From assembly GCA_032622095.1 (NCBI GenBank), contig CP136061.1:23128991-23192990 (forward strand): DNA of 64,000 bases, in the 5' to 3' direction. The position numbers and the translations under genes are program-made. Below the pieces are notes generated by a model. The model saw only the letters and a program-made list of their open reading frames with translations. It did no database searches and was not told the DNA's origin. The first letter of the stretch is position 1; each line of letters starts with the position of its first letter. This DNA is from Siphonodentalium dalli (taxonomy: Eukaryota > Mollusca > Scaphopoda > Gadilida > Siphonodentaliidae). Below, one piece after another: positions 49,897 to 63,966 of the stretch.

Positions 49897-52800
49897 GATT
49901 TATGGCTCTAACCCCGAGATTCATGACTACAACTCAGGGATTTATGACTTTTTCGAAGGATTTATGGTTCTAACCCAGAGATTCATGAATAGAACTCAGG
50001 GATTTATGACTTTTTCGAAGGATTTATGGTTCTAACCCAGAGATTAATGAATAGAACTCAGGGATTTTTGACTTTTTCGAAGGATTTATGGTTCTAACCC
50101 AGAGATTCATGAATACAACGCAGGGATTTATGACTTTTTCGAAGGATTTGTGGCTCTAACCCAGAGATTCGTGAATACAACGCAAGGATTTATGACCTTT
50201 TCGAAGGATTTATGGCTCTAACCCCGAGATTCATGACTACAACTCAGGGATTTATGACTTTTTCGAAGGATTTATGGTTCTAACCCAGAGATTCATGAAT
50301 AGAACTCAGGGATTTATGACTTTTTCGAAGGATTTATGGTTCTAACCCAGAGATTCATGAATAGAACTCAGGGATTTATGACTTTTTCGAAGGATTTATG
50401 GCTTTAACCCCGAGATTCATGACTACAACTCAGGGATTTATGACTTTTTCGAAGGATTTATGGTTCTAACCCAGAGATTCATGAATACAACTCAGGGATT
50501 TATGACTTTTTCGAAGGATTTGTGGCTCTAACCCAGAGATTCATGAATACAACGCAGGGATTTATGACTTTTTCGAAGGATTTATGGCTCTAACCCAGAG
50601 ATTCATGAATACAACGCAAGGATTTATGACTTTTTCGAAGGATTTATGGCTCAAACCCCGAGATTCATGACTACAACTCAGGGATTTATGACTTTTTTGA
50701 AGGATTTATGGTTCTAACCCAGAGATTCACGAATAGAACTCAGGGATTTATGACTTTTTCGAAGGATTTATGGTTCTAACCCAGAGATTCATGAATAGAA
50801 CTCAGGGATTTATGACTTTTTCGAAGGATTTATGGTTCTAACCCAGAGATTCATGAATAGAACTCAGGGATTTATGACTTTTTCGAAGGATTTATGGCTT
50901 TAACTCCGAGATTCATGACTACAACTCAGGGATTTATGACTTTTTCGAAGGATTTATGGTTCTAACCCAGAGATTCATGAATACAACTCAGGGATTTATG
51001 ACTTTTTCGAAGGATTTGTGGCTCTAACCCAGAGATTCATGATTACAACTCAGGGATTTATGACTTTTTCGAAGGATTTGTGGCTCTAACCCAGAGATTC
51101 ATGAATACAACGCAAGGATTTATGACCTTTTCGAAGGATTTATGGCTCTAACCCCAAGATTCATGACTACAACTCAGGTATTTATGACTTTTTCGAAGGA
51201 TTTATGGTTCTAACCCAGAGATTCATGAATAGAACTCAGGGATTTATGACTTTTTCGAAGGATTTATGGTTCTAACCCAGAGATTCATGAATAGAACTCA
51301 GGGATTTATGACTTTTTCGAAGGATTTATGGTTCTAACCCAGAGATTCATGAATAGAACTCAGGGATTTATGACTTTTTCGAAGGATTTATGGCTTTAAC
51401 CCCGAGATTCATGACTACAACTCAGGGATTTATGACTTTTTCGAAGGATTTATGGTTCTAACCCAGAGATTCATGAATACAACTTAGGGATTTATGACTT
51501 TTTCGAAGGATTTATGGTTCTAACCCAGAGATTCATGAATACAACTCAGGGATTTATGACTTTTTCGAAGGATTTATGGCTCAAACCCCGAGATTCATGA
51601 CTACAACTCAGGGATTTATGACTTTTTTGAAGGATTTATGGTTCTAACCCAGAGATTCACGAATAGAACTCAGGGATTTATGACTTTTTCGAAGGATTTA
51701 TGGTTCTAACCCAGAGATTCATGAATAGAACTCAGGGATTTATGACTTTTTCGAAGGATTTATGGTTCTAACCCAGAGATTCATGAATAGAACTCAGGGA
51801 TTTATGACTTTTTCGAAGGATTTATTGCTTTAACCCCGAGATTCATGACTACAACTCAGGGATTTATGACTTTTTCGAAGGATTTATGGTTCTAACCCAG
51901 AGATTCATGAATACAACTCAGGGATTTATGACTTTTTCGAAGGATTTATGGTTCTAACCCAGAGATTCATGAATAGAACTCAGGGATTTATGACTTTTTC
52001 GAAGGATTTATGGTTCTAACCCAGAGATTCATGAATAGAACTCAGGGATTTATGACTTTTTCGAAGGATTTATGGTTCTAACCCTGAGATTCATGAATAG
52101 AACTCAGGGATTTATGAATTTTTCGAAGGATTTATGGTTCTAACCCAGAGATTCATGAATAGAACTCAGGGATTTATGACTTTTTCGAAGGATTTATGGC
52201 TTTAACCCCGAGATTCATGATTACAACTCAGGGATTTATGACTTTTTCTAAGGATTTATGGTTCTAACCCAGAGATTCATGAATACAACTCAGGGATTTA
52301 TGACTTTTTCGAAGGATTTATGGTTCTAACCCAGAGATTCATGAATACAACTCAGGGATTTATGACTTTTTCGAAGGATTTGTGGCTCTAACCCAGAGAT
52401 TCATGATTACAACTCAGGGATTTATGACTTTTTCGAAGGATTTGGGGCTCTAACCCAGAGATTCATGAATACAACTCAGGGATTTATGACTTTTCGAAGG
52501 ATTTATGGCTCAAACGTCGAGATTCATGAATACAACTCAGGGATTTATGACTTTTTCGAAGGATTTATGGTTCTAACCCAGAGATTCACGAATAGAACTC
52601 AGGGATTTATGACTTTTTCGAAGGATTTATGGTTCTAACCCAGAGATTCATGAATAGAACTCAGGGATTTATGACTTTTTCGAAGGATTTATGGTTCTAA
52701 CCCAGAGATTCATGAATAGAACTCAGGGATTTATGACTTTTTCGAAGGATTTATGGCTTTAACCCCGAGATTCATGACTACAACTCAGGGATTTATGACT

Positions 52801-55800
52801 TTTTCGAAGGATTTATGGTTCTAACCCAGAGATTCATGAATACAACTCAGGGATTTATGACTTTTTCGAAGGATTTGTGGCTCTAACCCAGAGATTCATT
52901 ATTACAACTCAGGGATTTATGACTTTTTCGAAGGATTTGTGGCTCTAACCCAGAGATTCATGAATACAACGCAGGGATTTATGACTTTTTCGAAGGATTT
53001 GTGGCTCTAACCCAGAGATTCATGAATACAACGCAAGGATTTATGACATTTTCGAAGGATTTATGGCTCTAACCCCGAGATTCATGACTACAACTCAGGG
53101 ATTTATGACTTTTTCGAAGGATTTATGGTTCTAACCCAGAGATTCATGAATAGAACTCAGGGATTTATGACTTTTTTGAAGGATTTATGGTTCTAACCCA
53201 GAGATTAATGAATAGAACTCAGGGATTTATGACTTTTTCGAAGGATTTATGGTTCTAACCCAGAGATTCATGAATACAACGCAGGGATTTATGACTTTTT
53301 CGAAGGATTTGTGGCTCTAACCCAGAGATTCGTGAATACAACGCAAGGATTTATGACCTTTTCGAAGGATTTATGGCTCTAACCCCGAGATTCATGACTA
53401 CAACTCAGGGATTTATGACTTTTTCGAAGGATTTATGGTTCTAACCCAGAGATTCATGAATAGAACTCAGGGATTTATGACTTTTTCGAAGGATTTATGG
53501 TTCTAACCCAGAGATTCATGAATAGAACTCAGGGATTTATGACTTTTTCGAAGGATTTATGGCTTTAACCCCGAGATTCATGACTACAACTCAGGGATTT
53601 ATGACTTTTTCGAAGGATTTATGGCTCTAACCCAGAGATTCATGAATACAACGCAAGGATTTATGACTTTTTCGAAGGATTTATGGCTCAAACCCCGAGA
53701 TTCATGACTACAACTCAGGGATTTATGACTTTTTTGAAGGATTTATGGTTCTAACCCAGAGATTCACGAATAGAACTCAGGGATTTATGACTTTTTCGAA
53801 GGATTTATGGTTCTAACCCAGAGATTCATGAATAGAACTCAGGGATTTATGACTTTTTCGAAGGATTTATGGTTCTAATCCAGAGATTCATTAATAGAAC
53901 TCAGGGATTTATGACTTTTTCGAAGGATTTATGGCTTTTACCCCGAGATTCATGACTACAACTCAGGGATTTATGACTTTTTCGAAGGATTTATGGTTCT
54001 AACCCAGAGATTCATTAATACAACTCAGGGATTTATGACTTTTTCGAAGGATTTGTGGCTCTAACCCAGAGATTCATGAATACAACGCAAGGATTTTTGA
54101 CCTTTTCGAAGGATTTATGGCTCTAACCCCAAGATTCATGACTACAACTCAGGGATTTATGACTTTTTCGAAGGATTTATGGTTCTAACCCAGAGATTCA
54201 TGAATAGAACTCAGGGATTTATGACTTTTTCGAAGGATTTATGGTTCTAACCCAGAGATTCATGAATAGAACTCAGGGATTTATGACTTTTTCGAAGGAT
54301 TTATGGTTCTAACCCAGAGATTCATGAATAGAACTCAGGGATTTATGACTTTTTCGAAGGATTTATGGCTTTAACCCCGAGATTCATGACTACAACTCAG
54401 GGATTTATGACTTTTTCGAAGGATTTATGGTTCTAACCCAGAGATTCATGAATACAACTCAGGGATTTATGACTTTTTCGAAGGATTTATGGTTCTAACC
54501 CAGAGATTCATGAATACAACTCAGGGATTTATGACTTTTTCGAAGGATTTGTGGCTCTAACCCAGAGATTCATGATTACAACTCAGGGATTTATGACTTT
54601 TTCGAAGGATTTGTTGCTCTAACACAGAGATTCATGAATACAACGCAATGAATTATGACCTTTTCGAAGGATTTATGGCTCTAACCCCAAGATTCATGAC
54701 TACAACTCAGGGATTTATGACTTTTTCGAAGGATTTATGGTTCTAACCCAGAGATTCATGAATAGAACTCAGGGATTTATGACTTTTTCGAAGGATTTAT
54801 GGTTTTAACCCAGAGATTCATGAATAGAACTCAGGGATTTATGACTTTTTCGAAGGATTTATGGTTCTAACCCAGAGATTCATGAATAGAACTCAGGGAT
54901 TTATGACTTTTTCGAAGGATTTATGGCTTTAACCCCGAGATTCATGACCACAACTCAGGGATTTATGACTTTTTCGAAGGATTTATGGTTCTAACCCAGA
55001 GATTCATGAATACAACTCAGGGATTTATGACTTTTTCGAAGGATTTATGGTTCTAACCCAGAGATTCATGAATACAACTCAGGGATTTATAACTTTTTCG
55101 AAGGATTTGTGGCTCTAACCCAGAGATTCATGATTACAACTCAGGGATTTATGACTTTTTCGAAGGATTTGTGGCTCTAACCCAGAGATTCATGAATACA
55201 ACTCAGGGATTTATGACTTTTCGAAGGATTTATGGCTCAAACCCAGAGATTCATGACTACAACTCAGGGATTTATGACTTTTTCGAAGGATTTAAGGTTC
55301 TAACCCAGAGATTCACGAATAGAACTCAGGGATTTATGACTTTTTTGAAGGATTTATGGTTCTAACCCAGAGATTCATGAATAGAACTCAGGGATTTATG
55401 ACTTTTTCGAAGGATTTATGGTTCTAACCCAGAGATTCATGAATAGAACTTAGGGATTTATGACTTTTTCGAAGGATTTATGGCTTTAACCCCGAGATTC
55501 ATGACTACAACTCAGGGATTTATGACTTTTTCGAAGGATTTATGGTTCTAACCCAGAGATTCATGAATACAACTCAGGGATTTATGACTTTTTCGATTGA
55601 TTTATGGTTCTAACCCAGAGATTCATGAATACAACTCAGGGATTTATGACTTTTTCGAAGGATTTGTGGCTCTAACCCAGAGATTCATGATTACAACTCA
55701 GGGATTTATGACTTTTTCGAAGGATTTGTGACTCTAACCCAGAGATTCATGAATACAACTCAGGGATTTATGACTTTTTCGAAGGATTTGTGGCTCTAAC

Positions 55801-57396
55801 CCAGAGATTCATGATTACAACTCAGGGATTTATGACTTTTTCGAAGGATTTGTGGCTCTAACCCAGAGATTCATGAATACAACGCAGGGATTTATGACTT
55901 TTTCGAAGGATTTGTGGCTCTAACCCAGAGATTCGTGAATACAACGCAAGGATTTATGACCTTTTCGAAGGATTTATGGCTCTAACCCCGAGATTCATGA
56001 CTACAACTCAGGGATTTATGACTTTTTCGAAGGATTTATGGTTCTAACCCAGAGATTCATGAATAGAACTCAGGGATTTATGACTTTTTCGAAGGATTTA
56101 TGGTTCTAACCCAGAGATTCATGAATAGAACTCAGGGATTTATGACTTTTTCGAAGGATTTATGGTTCTAACCCAGAGATTCATGAATAGAACTCAGGGA
56201 TTTATGACTTTTTCGAAGGATTTATGGCTTTAACCCCGAGATTCTTGACTACAACTCAGGGATTTATGACTTTTTCGAAGGATTTATGGTTCTAACCCAG
56301 AGATTCATGAATACAACTCAGGGATTTATGACTTTTTCGAAGGATTTGTGGCTCTAACCCAGAGATTCATGAATACAACGCAGGGATTTATGACTTTTTC
56401 GAAGGATTCATGGCTCTAACCCAGAGATTCATGAATACAACGCAAGGATTTATGACTTTTTCGAAGGATTTATGGCTCAAACCCCGAGATTCATGACTAC
56501 AACTCAGGGATTTATGACTTTTTTGAAGGATAAATGGTTCTAACCCAGAGATTCACGAATAGAACTCAGGGATTTATGACTTTTTCGAAGGATTTATGGT
56601 TCTAACCCAGAGATTCATGAATAGAACTCAGGGATTTATGACTTTTTCGAAGGATTTATGGTTCTAACCCAGAGATTCATGAATAGAACTCAGGGATTTA
56701 TGACTTTTTCGAAGGATTTATGGCTTTAACTCCGAGATTCATGACTACAACTCAGGGATTTATGACTTTTTCGAAGGATTTATGGTTCTAACCCAGAGAT
56801 TCATGAATACAACTCAGGGATTTATGACTTTTTCGAAGGATTTGTGGCTCTAACCCAGAGATTCATGATTACAACTCAGGGATTTATGACTTTTTCGAAG
56901 GATTTGTGGCTCTAACCCAGAGATTCATGAATACAACGCAAGGATTTATGACCTTTTCGAAGGATTTATGGCTCTAACCCCAAGATTCATGACTACAACT
57001 CAGGGATTTATGACTTTTTCGAAGGATTTATGGTTCTAACCCAGAGATTCATGAATAGAACTCAGGGATTTATGACTTTTTCGAAGGATTTATGGTTCTA
57101 ACCCAGAGATTCATGAATAGAACTCAGGGATTTATGACTTTTTCGAAGGATTTATGGTTCTAACCCAGAGATTCATGAATAGAACTCAGGGATTTATGAC
57201 TTTTTCGAAGGATTTATGGCTTTAACCCCGAGATTCATGACTACAACTCAGGGATTTATGACTTTTTCGAAGGATTTATGGTTCTAACCCAGAGATTCAT
57301 GACTACAACTCAGGGATTTATGACTTTTTCGAAGGATTTATGGTTCTAACCCAGAGATTCATGAATACAACTCAGGGATTTATGACTTTTTCGAAG
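49835..57396 (+). repeat. Block F, copy 2 (7,562 bp)
   Basis: Second copy of 32,789-40,475, shorter by 125 bp, which equals two monomers plus the one-base A insertion of the other copy. The two-monomer gap is at 53,616, where h passes to d without a and c. It overlaps E-block copies 4 and 5 and block G copy 2, so the same DNA belongs to several nested duplications. GGATTTTTGAC near 50,064 is private. Confidence 0.86.
50269..53491 (+). repeat. 3.22-kb unit, copy 3 of 3, containing E-block copy 5
   Basis: E-block copy 5 is at 51,571-53,057, with GATTTGGGG in m (52,439), GTCGAG (52,516) and TTTCTAAGG near 52,246. Other shared markers are CTTTAACTCC (50,896), CAGGTATTT (51,177) and AACTTAGGG (51,481). 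Confidence 0.85.
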
Positions 57397-59318
57397 GATT
57401 TGTTGCTCTAACCCAGAGATTCATGATTACAACTCAGGGATTTATTACTTTTTTGAAGGATTTGTGGCTCTAACCCAGAGATTCATGAATACAACGCAAG
57501 GATTTATGACCTTTTCGAAGGATTTATGGCTCTAACCCCAAGATTCATGACTACAACTCAGGGATTTATGACTTTTTCGATTGATTTATGGTTCTAACCC
57601 AGAGATTCATGAATAGAACTCAGGGATTTATGACTTTTTCGAAGGATTTGTGGCTCTAACCCAGAGATTCATTATTACAACTCAGGGATTTATGACTTTT
57701 TCGAAGGATTTGTGACTCTAACCCAGAGATTCATGAATACAACTCAGGGATTTATGACTTTTTCGAAGGATTTGTGGCTCTAACCCAGAGATTCATGATT
57801 ACAACTCAGGGATTTATGACTTTTTCGAAGGATTTGTGGCTCTAACCCAGAGATTCATGAATACAACGCAGGGATTTATGACTTTTTCGAAGGATTTGTG
57901 GCTCTAACCCAGAGATTCGTGAATACAACGCAAGGATTTATGACCTTTTCGAAGGATTTATGGCTCTAACCCCGAGATTCATGACTACAACTCAGGGATT
58001 TATGACTTTTTCGAAGGATTTATGGTTCTAACCCAGAGATTCATGAATAGAACTCAGGGATTTATGACTTTTTCGAAGGATTTATGGTTCTAACCCAGAG
58101 ATTCATGAATAGAACTCAGGGATTTATGACTTTTTCGAAGGATTTATGGTTCTAACCCAGAGATTCATGAATAGAACTCAGGGATTTATGACTTTTTCGA
58201 AGGATTTATGGCTTTAATCCCGAGATTCATGACTACAACTCAGGGATTTATGACTTTTTCGAAGGATTTATGGTTCTAACCCAGAGATTCATGAATACAA
58301 CTCAGGGATTTATGACTTTTTCGAAGGATTTGTGGCTCTAACCCAGAGATTCATGAATACAACGCAGGGATTTATGACTTTTTCGAAGGATTTATGGCTC
58401 TAACCCAGAGATTCATGAATACAACGCAAGGATTTATGACTTTTTCGAAGGATTTATGGCTCAAACCCCGAGATTCATGACTACAACTCAGGGATTTATG
58501 ACTTTTTTGAAGGATTTATGGTTCTAACCCAGAGATTCACGAATAGAACTCAGGGATTTATGACTTTTTCGAAGGATTTATGGTTCTAACCCAGAGATTC
58601 ATGAATAGAACTCAGGGATTTATGACTTTTTCGAAGGATTTATGGTTCTAACCCAGAGATTCATGAATAGAACTCAGGGATTTATGACTTTTTCGAAGGA
58701 TTTATGGCTTTAACTCCGAGATTCATGACTACAACTCAGGGATTTATGACTTTTTCGAAGGATTTATGGTTCTAACCCAGAGATTCATGAATACAACTCA
58801 GGGATTTATGACTTTTTCGAAGGATTTGTGGCTCTAACCCAGAGATTCATGATTACAACTCAGGGATTTATGACTTTTTCGAAGGATTTGTGGCTCTAAC
58901 CCAGAGATTCATGAATACAACGCAAGGATTTATGACCTTTTCGAAGGATTTATGGCTCTAACCCCAAGATTCATGACTACAACTCAGGGATTTATGACTT
59001 TTTCGAAGGATTTATGGTTCTAACCCAGAGATTCATGAATAGAACTCAGGGATTTATGACTTTTTCGAAGGATTTATGGTTCTAACCCAGAGATTCATGA
59101 ATAGAACTCAGGGATTTATGACTTTTTCGAAGGATTTATGGTTCTAACCCAGAGATTCATGAATAGAACTCAGGGATTTATGACTTTTTCGAAGGATTTA
59201 TGGCTTTAACCCCGAGATTCATGACTACAACTCAGGGATTTATGACTTTTTCGAAGGATTTATGGTTCTAACCCAGAGATTCATGAATACAACTCAGGGA
59301 TTTATGACTTTTTCGAAG
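54980..59318 (+). repeat. Block G, copy 2 (offset 11,591 bp)
   Basis: Second copy of 43,389-47,727. It lacks the doubled octamer found at 47,108-48,099. Private changes are GAACTTAGGG near 55,446, GGATTCATGG near 56,406, an a monomer with GACTACAAC near 57,301, and CTTTAATCCCGAG near 58,213. Confidence 0.85.
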
Positions 59319-62300
59319 GATTTATGGTTCTAACCCAGAGATTCATGAATACAACTCAGGGATTTATGACTTTTTCGAAGGATTTGTTGCTCTAACCCAG
59401 AGATTCATGATTACAACTCAGGGATTTATGACTTTTTTGAAGGATTTGTGGCTCTAACCCAGAGATTCATGAATACAACGCAAGGATTTATGACCTTTTC
59501 GAAGGATTTATGGCTCTAACCCCAAGATTCATGACTACAACTCAGGGATTTATGACTTTTTCGAAGGATTTATGGTTCTAACCCAGAGATTCATGAATAG
59601 AACTCAGGGATTTATGACTTTTTCGAAGGATTTATGGTTCTAACCCAGAGATTCATGAATAGAACTCAGGGATTTATGACTTTTTCGAAGGATTTATGGC
59701 TTTAACCCCGAGATTCATGACTACAACTCAGGGATTTATGACTTTTTCGAAGGATTTATGGTTCTAACCCAGAGATTCATGAATACAACTCAGGGATTTA
59801 TGACTTTTTGGAAGGATTTATGGTTCTAACCCAGAAATTCATGAATACAACTCAGGGATTTATGACTTTTTCGAAGGATTTGTGGCTCTAACCCAGAGAT
59901 TCATGATTACAACTCAGGGATTTATGACTTTTTCGAAGGATTTGTGGCTCTAACCCAGAGATTCATGAATACAACTCAGGGATTTATGACTTTTCGAAGG
60001 ATTTATGGCTCAAACCCCGAGATTCATGACTACAACTCAGGGATTTATGACTTTTTTGAAGGATTTATGGTTCTAACCCAGAGATTCACGAATAGAACTC
60101 AGGGATTTATGACTTTTTCGAAGGATTTATGGTTCTAACCCAGAGATTCATGAATAGAACTCAGGGATTTATGACTTTTTCGAAGGATTTATGGTTCTAA
60201 CCCAGAGATTCATGAATAGAACTCAGGGATTTATGACTTTTCTAAGGATTTATGGCTTTAACCCCGAGATTCATGACTACAACTCAGGGATTTATGACTT
60301 TTTCGAAGGATTTATGGTTCTAACCCAGAGATTCATGAATACAACTCAGGGATTTATGACTTTTTCGAAGGATTTATGGTTCTAACCCAGAGATTCATGA
60401 ATAGAACTCATGGATTTATGACTTTTTCGAAGGATTTATGGCTTTAACCCCGAGATTCATGTCTACAACTCAGGGATTTATGACTTTTTCGAAGGATTTA
60501 TGGTTCTAACCCAGAGATTCATGAATACAACTCAGGGATTTATGACTTTTTCGAAGGATTTGTGGCTCTAACCCAGAGATTCATGATTACAACTCAGGGA
60601 TTTATGACTTTTTCGAAGGATTTGTGGCTCTAACCCAGAGATTCATGAATACAACGCAAGGATTTATGACCTTTTCGAAGGATTTATGGCTCTAACCCCA
60701 AGATTCATGACTACAACTCAGGGATTTATGACTTTTTCGAAGGATTTATGGTTCTAACCCAGAGATTCATGAATAGAACTCAGGGATTTATGACTTTTTC
60801 GAAGGATTTATGGTTCTAACCCAGAGATTCATGAATAGAACTCAGGGATTTATGACTTTTTCGAAGGATTTATGGTTCTAACCCAGAGATTCATGAATAG
60901 AACTCAGGGATTTATGACTTTTTCGAAGGATTTATGGCTTTAACCCCGAGATTCATGACTACAACTCAGGGATTTATGACTTTTTCGAAGGATTTATGGT
61001 TCTAACCCAGAGATTCATGAATACAACTCAGGGATTTATGACTTTTTCGAAGGATTTATGGTTCTAACCCAGAGATTCATGAATACAACTCAGGGATTTA
61101 TGACTTTTTCGAAGGATTTGTGGCTCTAACCCAGAGATTCATGATTACAACTCAGGGATTTATGACTTTTTCGAAGGATTTGTTGCTCTAACCCAGAGAT
61201 TCATGAATACAACTCAGGGATTTATGACTTTTCGAAGGATTTATGGCTCAAACCTCGAGATTCATGACTACAACTCAGGGATTTATGACTTTTTCGAAGG
61301 ATTTATGGTTCTAACCCAGAGATTCACGAATAGAACTCAGGGATTTATGACTTTTTCGAAGGATTTATGGTTCTAACCCAGAGATTCATGAATAGAACTC
61401 AGGGATTTATGACTTTTTCGAAGGATTTATGGTTCTAACCCAGAGATTCATGAATAGAACTCAGGGACTTATGACTTTTTCGAAGGATTTATGGCTTTAA
61501 CCACGAGATTCATGACTACAACTCAGGGATTTATGACTTTTTCGAAGGATTTATGGTTCTAACCCAGAGATTCATGAATACAACTCAGGGATTTATGACT
61601 TTTTCGAAGGATTTGTGGCTCTAACCCAGAGATTCATTATTACAACTCAGGGATTTATGACTTTTTAGAAGGATTTGTGGGTCTAACCCCGAGATTCATG
61701 AATACAACGCAGGGATTTATGACTTTTTCGAAGGATTTGTGGCTCTAACCCAGAGATTCATGAATACAACGCAAGGATTTATGACATTTTCGAAGGATTT
61801 ATGGCTCTAACCCCGAGATTCATGACTACAACTCAGGGATTTATGACTTTTTCGAAGGATTTATCGTTCTAACCCAGAGATTCATGAATAGAACTCAGGG
61901 ATTTATGACTTTTTCGAAGGATTTATGGTTCTAACCCAGAGATTAATGAATAGAACTCAGGGATTTATGACTTTTTCGAAGGATTTATGGTTCTAATCCA
62001 GAGATTCATGAATACAACGCAGGGATTTATGACTTTTTCGAAGGATTTGTGGCTCTAACCCAGAGATTCGTGAATACAACGCAAGGATTTATGACCTTTT
62101 CGAAGGATTTATGGCTCTAACTCCGAGATTCATGACTACAACTCAGGGATTTATGACTTTTTCGAAGGATTTATGGTTCTAACCCAGAGATTCATGAATA
62201 GAACTCAGGGATTTATGACTTTTTCGAAGGATTTATGGTTCTAACCCAGAGATTCATGAATAGAACTCAGGGATTTATGACTTTTTCGAAGGATTTATGG

Positions 62301-63469
62301 TTCTAACCCAGAGATTCATGAATAGAACTCAGGGATTTATGACTTTTTTGAAGGATTTATGGCTTTAACCCCGAGATTCATGACTACAACTCAGGGATTT
62401 ATGACTTTTTCGAAGGATTTATGGTTCTAACCCAGAGATTCATGAATACAACTCAGGGATTTTTGACTTTTTCGAAGGATTTGTGGCTCTAACCCAGAGA
62501 TTCATGAATACAACGCAGGGATTTATGACTTTTTCGAAGGATTTATGGCTCTATCCCAGAGATTCATGAATACAACGCAAGGATTTATGACTTTTTCGAA
62601 GGATTTATGGCTCAAACCCCGAGATTCAAGACTACAACTCAGGGATTTATGACTTTTTTGAAGGATTTATGGTTCTAACCCAGAGATTCACGAATAGAAC
62701 TCAGGGATTTATGACTTTTTCGAAGGATTTATGGTTCTAACCCAGAGATTCATGAATAGAACTCAGGGATTTATGACTTTTTCGAAGGATTTATGGTTCT
62801 AACCCAGAGATTCATGAATAGAACTCAGGGATTTATGACTTTTTCGAAGGATTTATGGCTTTAACCCCGAGATTCATGACTACAACTCAGGGATTTATGA
62901 CTTTTTCGAAGGATTTATGGTTCTAACCCAGAGATTCATTAATACAACTCAGGGATTTATGACTTTTTCGAAGGATTTGTGGCTCTAACCCAGTGATTCA
63001 TGATTACAACTCAGGGATTTATGACTTTTTCGAAGGATTTGTGGCTCTAACCCAGAGATTCATGAATACAACGCAAGGATTTATGACCTTTTCGAAGGAT
63101 TTAAGGTTCTAACCCCAAGATTCATGACTACAACTCAGGGATTTATGACTTTTTCGAAGGATTTATGGTTCTAACCCAGAGATTCATGAATAGAACTCAG
63201 GGATTTATGACTTTTTCGAAGGATTTATGATTCTAACCCAGAGATTCATGAATAGAACTCAGGGATTTATGACTTTTTCGAAGGATTTATGGTTCTAACC
63301 CAGAGATTCATGAATAGAACTCAGGGATTTATGACTTTTTCGAAGGATTTATGGTTCTAACCCAGAGATTCATGAATAGAACTCAGGGATTTATGACTTT
63401 TTCGAAGGATTTATGGTTCTAACCCAGAGATTCATGAATAGAACTCAGGGATTTATGACTTTTTTGAAG
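59319..63469 (+). repeat. Right-hand mixed modules
   Basis: Standard modules with many private point changes: TTTTTGGAAGG near 59,806, CTCATGG at 60,409, ATTCATGTCTAC near 60,457, CAGGGACTTATG near 61,463, CTTTAACCACGAG near 61,495, TTTTTAGAAGG near 61,665, TGGGTCTAAC near 61,678, TTATCGTTC at 61,861, GGATTTTTGAC near 62,460, CTATCCC near 62,552, CCCAGTGATTC near 62,991 and a six-g run near 63,160-63,470. More singletons appear here than in the middle of the window, suggesting less recent homogenisation. No gene is present. Confidence 0.72.
60186..60246 (+). repeat. Independent 61-bp monomer
   Basis: A class-g unit with one T lost and TTTTCTAAGG instead of TTTTTCGAAGG. It differs in class and sequence from the m family, so it is a separate T-run slip. 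It opens a second 64-codon frame (60,191-60,385) beside the one at 59,944-60,138, showing that such frames follow from any 61-bp unit. Confidence 0.85.
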
Positions 63470-63966
63470 GATTTATGGCTTTAAACCCCGAGATTCATGA
63501 CTACAACTCAGGGATTTATGACTTTTTCGAAGGATTTATGGTTCTAACCCAGAGATTCATGAATACAACTCAGGGATTTATGACTTTTTCGAAGGATTTG
63601 TGGCTCTAACCCAGAGATTCATGAATACAACGCAGGGATTTATGACTTTTTCGAAGGATTTATGGCTCTAACCCAGAGATTCATGAATACAACGCAAGGA
63701 TTTATGACTTTTTCGAAGGATTTATGGCTCAAACCCCGAGATTCAAGACTACAACTCAGGGATTTATGACTTTTTTGAAGGATTTATGGTTCTAACCCAG
63801 AGATTCACGAATAGAACTCAGGGATTTATGACTTTTTCGAAGGATTTATGGTTCTAACCCAGAGATTCATGAATAGAACTCAGGGATTTATGACTTTTTC
63901 GAAGGATTTATGGTTCTAACCCAGAGATTCATGAATAGAACTCAGGGATTTATGACTTTTTCGAAG
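63470..63966 (+). repeat. Octamer with +1 A, repeated into the window end
   Basis: Module h-a-c-d-e-f-g-g of 497 bp. The h unit reads CTTTAAACCCC with one extra A, and the next h at 63,967 carries the same insertion, so the octamer was duplicated after the insertion. The e unit has ATTCAAGACTAC, shared with the e near 62,625. The last 34 bases of the window start the next unit. Confidence 0.83.
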
